A program made the translations under genes and the position numbers. 64,000 nt of DNA from Allacma fusca (lineage: Eukaryota > Arthropoda > Collembola > Symphypleona > Sminthuridae). The notes under the pieces were generated by a model. That model searched no databases and was not told the DNA's origin. It saw nothing but the letters and a program-made list of their open reading frames with translations. How positions within the stretch are numbered: the stretch's first letter is position 1; each line of letters starts with the position of its first letter. The DNA is taken from contig OX359246.1 in assembly GCA_947179485.1 (NCBI GenBank), forward strand, positions 50,509,632-50,573,631. The letters run 5' to 3'. Positions 58,870 through 64,000 of the stretch are shown here, piece by piece.

Positions 58870-61300
58870 CTCCTTAAACTTTAGGAATACACTCGGGCAT
58901 TCTGCCAAAGCTAAATCCTTGAATTTGAGATGAATCGAAACACTTTAAAAATGCGATGAAAATGACGTGTTGTTGCTCTGGTCACTTTTCAGGTGTTTGC
59001 TAAGCTGGTCTAAATCTGTTTAAACTTTGGTAATACATTCCGGGGGTCTGCCAAAACTTAATTCTCGAATTTGAGATGAATCAAAAACTAAACATAACTA
59101 GGAAATTGACATGACGTTGCTTTGGTCACATGTTTGATGAACTCGTCAGAATCTCCTCATACTTTGATAGTACACTCGGTCAGTCTGAAAAAGCTAAATT
59201 CTCGAATTTGAGATGAATCGAAAAACTAAAAATCATCAGTGCTGTGGTCACTTTTTCAGGTGTTTGCTGAACTCGTCCAAATCTCCTTAAACTTTAGGAA
59301 TACACTCAGGCAGTCTACCAAAGCTAAATCCTCGAATTTGAGATGAATCGAAACACTTTAAACATGCAATGAAAGTGACGTGACGTTGCTCTGGTCACTT
59401 TTTCAGGTGTTTGCTGAACTCGTCCACTCTCCTTTAACTTTAGGAATACACTCAGGCAGTCTACCAAAGCGAAATCCTCGAATTTGAGATGAATCGAAAC
59501 ACTAAAAATGCAATGAAAGTGACGTGACGTTGCTCTGGTCACTTTTTCAGGTGTTTGCTGAACTCGCCCACTCTCCTTAAACTGTAGGAATACACTCGGC
59601 TAGTCTGCCAAAGCCAAATCCTCGAATTTGAGATGAATCGAAACAGTTTAAACATGCGATGAAAATGACGTGTCGTTCCTGTGGTTACTTTTTCAGGTGT
59701 TTGCTGAACTGGTCTAAATCTCTTTAAACTTTAATAATGCATTCCGGGGGTCTGCCAAAACTCAATTGACGAATTTGATATGAATCGGAAAACTAAAAAT
59801 AGCGATGCAAATAATACTTCGGTGCTGTAGTCACTGTTTCAGGTGTTTGCTGAACTCGTCAGTATCTCAAACCTTAGGAATACGCTCGGGCAGCCTGCCA
59901 AAGCTAAATCCTTGAATTTGAGATGAATCGAAACACTTTAAAAATGCGATGAAAATGACGTGTGGTTTTTCTGGTCACATTTTCAGGTGTTTGCTTAACT
60001 GGTCTAAATCTCTTTAAACTTTGGTAATACATTCCGGGGGTCTGCCAAAACTTAATTCTCGAATTTGAGATGAATCAAAAACTAAACATAACTAGGAAAT
60101 TGACATGACGTTGCTTTGGTCACATGTTTGCTGAACTCGTCAGAATCTCCTCATACTTTGATAGTACACTCGGTCAGTCTGAAAAAGCTAAATTCTCGAA
60201 TTTGAGATGAATCGAAAAACTAAAAATAGCATGTCAGTGCTGTGGTCACTTTTTCAGGTGTTTGCTGAACTCGTCCAAATCTCCTTAAACTTTAGGAATA
60301 CACTCAGGCAGTCTACCAAAGCTAAATCCTCGAATTTGAGATGAATCGAAACACTTTAAACATGCAATGAAAGTGACGTGACGTTGCTCTGGTCACTTTT
60401 TCAGGTGTTTGCTGAACTCGTCCACTCTCCTTTAACTTTAGGAATACACTCAGGCAGTCTACCAAAGCTAAATCCTCGAATTTGAGATGAATCGAAGCAC
60501 TAAAAATGCAATGAAAGTGACGTGACGTTGCTCTGGTCACTTTTTCAGGTGTTTGCTGAACTCGCCCACTCTCCTTAAACTTTAGGAATACACTCGGCTA
60601 GTCTGCCAAAGCCAAATCCTCGAATTTGAGATGAATCGAAACACTTTAAACATGCGATGAAAATGACGTGTCGTTCCTGTGGTTACTTTTTCAGGTGTTT
60701 GCTGAACTGGTCTAAATCTCTTTAAACTTTAATAATGCATTCCGGGGGTCTGCCAAAACTCAATTGACGAATTTGATATGAATCGGAAAACTAAAAATAG
60801 CGATGCAAATAATACTTCGGTGCTGTAGTCACTGTTTCAGGTGTTTGCTGAACTCGTCAGTATCTCAAACCTTAGGAATACGCTCGGGCAGCCTGCCAAA
60901 GCTAAATCCTTGAATTTGAGATGAATCGAAACACTTTAAAAATGCGATGAAAATGACGTTTGGTTTTTCTGGTCACATTTTCAGGTGTTTGCTGAACTGG
61001 TCTAAATCTCTTTAAACTTTGGTAATACATTCCGGGGGTCTGCCAAAACTTAATTCTCGAATTTGAGATGAATCAAAAACTAAACATAACTAGGAAATTG
61101 ACATGACGTTGCTTTGGTCACATGTTTGCTGAACTCGTCAGAATCTCCTCATACTTTGATAGTACACTCGGTCAGTCTGAAAAAGCTAAATTCTCGAATT
61201 TGAGATGAATCGAAAAACTAAAAATAGCATGTCAGTGCTGTGGTCACTTTTTCAGGTGTTTGCTTAACTCGTCCAAATCTCCTTAAACTTTAGGAATACA
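58870..61300. repeat. Seven-monomer higher-order repeat, 998 bp
   Basis: ACCTTAGGAATACGCTCGGG recurs at 59871 and 60869 (998 bp). Seven monomer subtypes follow in the same order, and the preceding ~1 kb from 58873 has the same order with slightly more differences. Confidence 0.9.
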
Positions 61301-61489
61301 CTGAGGCAGTCTACCAAAGCTAAATCCTCGAATTTGAGATGAATCGAAACACTTTAAAAATGCAATGAAAGTTACGTGACGTTGCTCTGGTCACTTTTTC
61401 AGGTGTTTGCTGAACTCGTCGGTATCTCCTTAAACTTCAGGAATACACTCGGCTAGTCTGCCAAAGCCAAATCCTCGAATTTGAGATGA

Positions 61490-63900
61490 ATCGAAACACT
61501 AAAAATGCGATGAAAATGACGTGTTGTTGCTCTGGTCACTTTTCAGGTGTTTGCTGAACTAGTCTAAATCTCTTTTAACTTTGGGAATACATTCCGGGGG
61601 TCTGCCAAGACTCAATTCTCGGATTTGAGATGAATCAAAAACTAAACATAACTAGGAAATTGACTTGACATTGCTCTGGTCACATTTTTGATGTTTGCTG
61701 AACTCGTCAGAATCTCCTCATACTTTGATAGTACATTAGGTCAGTCTGAAAAAGCTAAATTCTCGAATTTGAGATGAATCGAAAAACTAAAAATAGCATG
61801 TCAGTGCTGTAGTCACTTTTTCAGGTGTTTGCTGAACTCGTCCGAATCTCCTCAATTTTTAGGAATACACTCGGCTAGTCTGCCAAAGCCAAATCCTCGA
61901 ATTTGAGATGAATCGAAACACTTTAAAAATGCGATGAAAATGACGTGTCGTTCCTCTGGTTACTTTTCAGGTGTTTGCTGAACTGGTCTAAATCTCTTTA
62001 AATTATAATAATACATTCCGGGGGTCTGCCAAAACTCAATTCTCGAATTTGATATGAATCGGAAAACTAAAAATAGCGATGCATAGTACTTCGGTGCTGT
62101 AGTCACCGTTTCAGGTGTTTGCTGAACTCGTCCGAATCTCCTCAAACTTTAGGAAGACACCCGGGCAGTCTGCCAAAGCTCAATTCTCGTTTTGAAATGA
62201 ATCGATAAACTAAAAAGTGCAATAAAAATGACGTGTCGTTGCTCTTGTTACATTTCAGGTGCTTGCTGAACTCGTCAGTATCTCCTTAAACTTTAGGAAT
62301 ACACTCGGGCATTCTGCCAAAGCTAAATCCTTGAATTTGAGATGAATCGAAAACTAAACATAACTAATAAATTGACTTGACATTGCTCTGGTCACATTTT
62401 TGATGTTTGCTGAACTCGTCAGAATCTCCTCATACTTTGATAGTACATTAGGTCAGTCTGAAAAAGCTAAATTCTCGAATTTGAGATGAATCGAAACACT
62501 TTAAAAATGCGATGAAAATGACGTGTTGTTGCTCTGGTCACTTTTTCAGGTGTTTGCTGAACTGGTCTAAATCTCTTTAAACTTTGGTAATACATTCCGG
62601 GGGTCTGCCAAAACTCAATTCTCGAATTTGAGATGAATCAAAAACTAAACATAACTAGGAAATTGACATGATGTTGCTGTGGTCACATGTTTGCTGAACT
62701 CGTCAGAATCTCCTCATACTTTGATAGTACACTGGGGCAGTCTGAAAAAGCTAAATTCTCGAATGTGAGATCAATCGAAAAACTAAAAAAGCATGTCAGT
62801 GCTGTGGTCACTTTTTCAGGTGTTTGCTGAACTCGTCTGAATCTCCTCAATTTTTAGGAATACACTCGGCTAGTCTGCCAAAGCCAAATCCTCGAATTTG
62901 AGATGAATCGAAACACTTTAAAAATGCAATAAAAGTGACGTGACGTTTCTCTGGTCACTTTTTCAGGTGTTTGCTGAACTCGTCCGACTCTCCTTAAACT
63001 TTAGGAATACACTCGGCTAGTCTGCCAAAGCCAAATCCTCGAATTTGAGATGAATCGAAACACTTTAAAAATGCTATGAAAATGACGTGTTGTTGCTCTG
63101 GTCACTTTTCAGGTGTTTGCTGAACTAGTCTAAATCTCTTTTAACTTTGGGAATACATTCCGGGGGTCTGCCAAGACTCAATTCTCGAATTTGAGATGAA
63201 TCAAAAACTAAACATAACTAGGAAATTGACTTGACATTGCTCTGGTCACATTTTTGATGTTTGCTGAACTCGTCAGAATCTCCTCATACTTTGATAATAC
63301 ATTAGGTCAGTCTGAAAAAGCTAAATTCTCGAATTTGAGATGAATCGAAAAACTAAAAATAGCATGTCAGTGCTGTAGTCACTTTTTCAGGTGTTTGCTG
63401 AACTCGTCCGAATCTCCTCAATTTTTAGGAATACACTCGGCTAGTCTGCCAAAGCCAAATCCTCGAATTTGAGATGAATCGAAACACTTTAAAAATGCGA
63501 TGAAAATGACGTGTCGTTCCTCTGGTTACTTTTCAGGTGTTTGCTGAACTGGTCTAAATCTCTTTAAATTATAATAATACATTCCGGGGGTCTGCCAAAA
63601 CTCAATTCTCGAATTTGATATGAATCGGAAAACTAAAAATAGCGATGCATAGTACTTCGGTGCTTTAGTCACCGTTTCAGGTGTTTGCTGAACTCGTCCG
63701 AATCTCCTCAAACTTTAGGAAGACACCCGGGCAGTCTGCCAAAGCTCAATTCTCGTTTTGAAATGAATCGATAAACTAAAAAGTGCATTAAAAATGACGT
63801 GTCGTTGCTCTTGTTACATTTCAGGTGCTTGCTGAAGTCAGTATCTCCTTAAACTTTAGGAATACACTCGGGCATTCTGCCAAAGCTAAATCCTTGAATT
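61490..63900. repeat. ~11-monomer higher-order repeat, 1566 bp
   Basis: Landmarks at 61561/63127 and 62003/63569 are both 1566 bp apart, with near-identical sequence between them. Less than two full copies lie in the window. Confidence 0.85.
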
Positions 63901-64000
63901 TGAGATGAATCGAAACACTTTAAAAATGCGATGAAAATGACGTGTTGTTTCTCTGGTCACTTTTTCAGGTGTTTGCTGAACTGGTCTAAATCTCTTTAAA

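Larger units (their letters stand above)
50507..64000. repeat. Satellite array 2 (~143-148-bp monomer), runs off the window
   Basis: About 90 monomers of the same family as array 1. The first ~2.5 kb is as diverged as array 1 and even shares its monomer subtype (51330-51480 against 36075 and 38035); from about 53 kb the monomers fall into a few sharp subtypes arranged in higher-order repeats. One subtype (CACATGTTTGCTGAACTCGT) is shorter by about 15 bp. Monomer length is close to the 147 bp of a nucleosome core. Small open frames in it are by-products. Confidence 0.97.

Noticed and set aside
50507-64000. Short open frames in the satellite (for example 61960-62145, 63526-63711)
   Set aside because: The same frames recur with the higher-order repeat and have no conserved start, domain or neighbour.
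50507-64000. CENP-B box in the satellite
   Set aside because: Words such as AATACACTCGGGC carry the CGGG part, but the TTCG part of the 17-bp box is absent at the right distance.

Overview
The window is a repeat-dominated, AT-rich stretch of an animal nuclear genome. The mix of DIRS-like, Ty1/copia, Polinton, hAT-type and APE-type LINE elements, together with short GT-AG introns, fits an invertebrate, perhaps an arthropod; I cannot name the species. I see no complete conserved single-copy host gene. The best host-like or cargo gene is a spliced dUTPase at 49.3-49.85 kb, of which three exons are visible.

Layout. 0-6.4 kb: non-coding DNA holding nested non-autonomous DNA transposons: an hAT-like element with 8-bp target duplications (778-2022) carrying another inverted-repeat element inside it (993-1410), a 1.8-kb element with subterminal GACTTGACTAG words (3441-5256), and a 127-bp hAT-like MITE (6263-6389). 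6.7-10.7 kb: a fossil DIRS-like tyrosine-recombinase retrotransposon on the minus strand. 12.2-15.1 kb: a decayed LINE (family B) on the minus strand with a coiled-coil ORF1. 16.7-17.4 kb: the remnant of an unnamed, possibly transposon-borne gene. 17.5-22 kb: mostly featureless, with one GGTCTGGTCC-rich inverted-repeat element.

22-36 kb: a mosaic in which pieces of one LINE family (family A, four copies A1-A4) alternate with pieces of an LTR retroelement family. That family combines copia-type gag/protease, an initiator-Met-like primer site, an LTR containing a 30-bp minisatellite, and a retrovirus-like envelope gene lying just before the polypurine tract and 3' LTR. The pieces lie in both orientations.

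36.07-38.78 kb and 50.51-64.0 kb: two arrays of one ~143-148-bp satellite. The second array grades from diverged monomers at its left edge into higher-order repeats of 574, 998 and 1566 bp. Between the arrays is an ~11.7-kb island: a broken Polinton (integrase, minor capsid/penton-like protein, packaging ATPase, adenain-like protease, family B DNA polymerase on the opposite strand preceded by C2H2-finger segments), then two small intron-bearing genes of unknown function and the dUTPase. The simplest reading is that the island split one satellite array, and that the window lies in or near heterochromatin, perhaps pericentromeric. That location is an inference.
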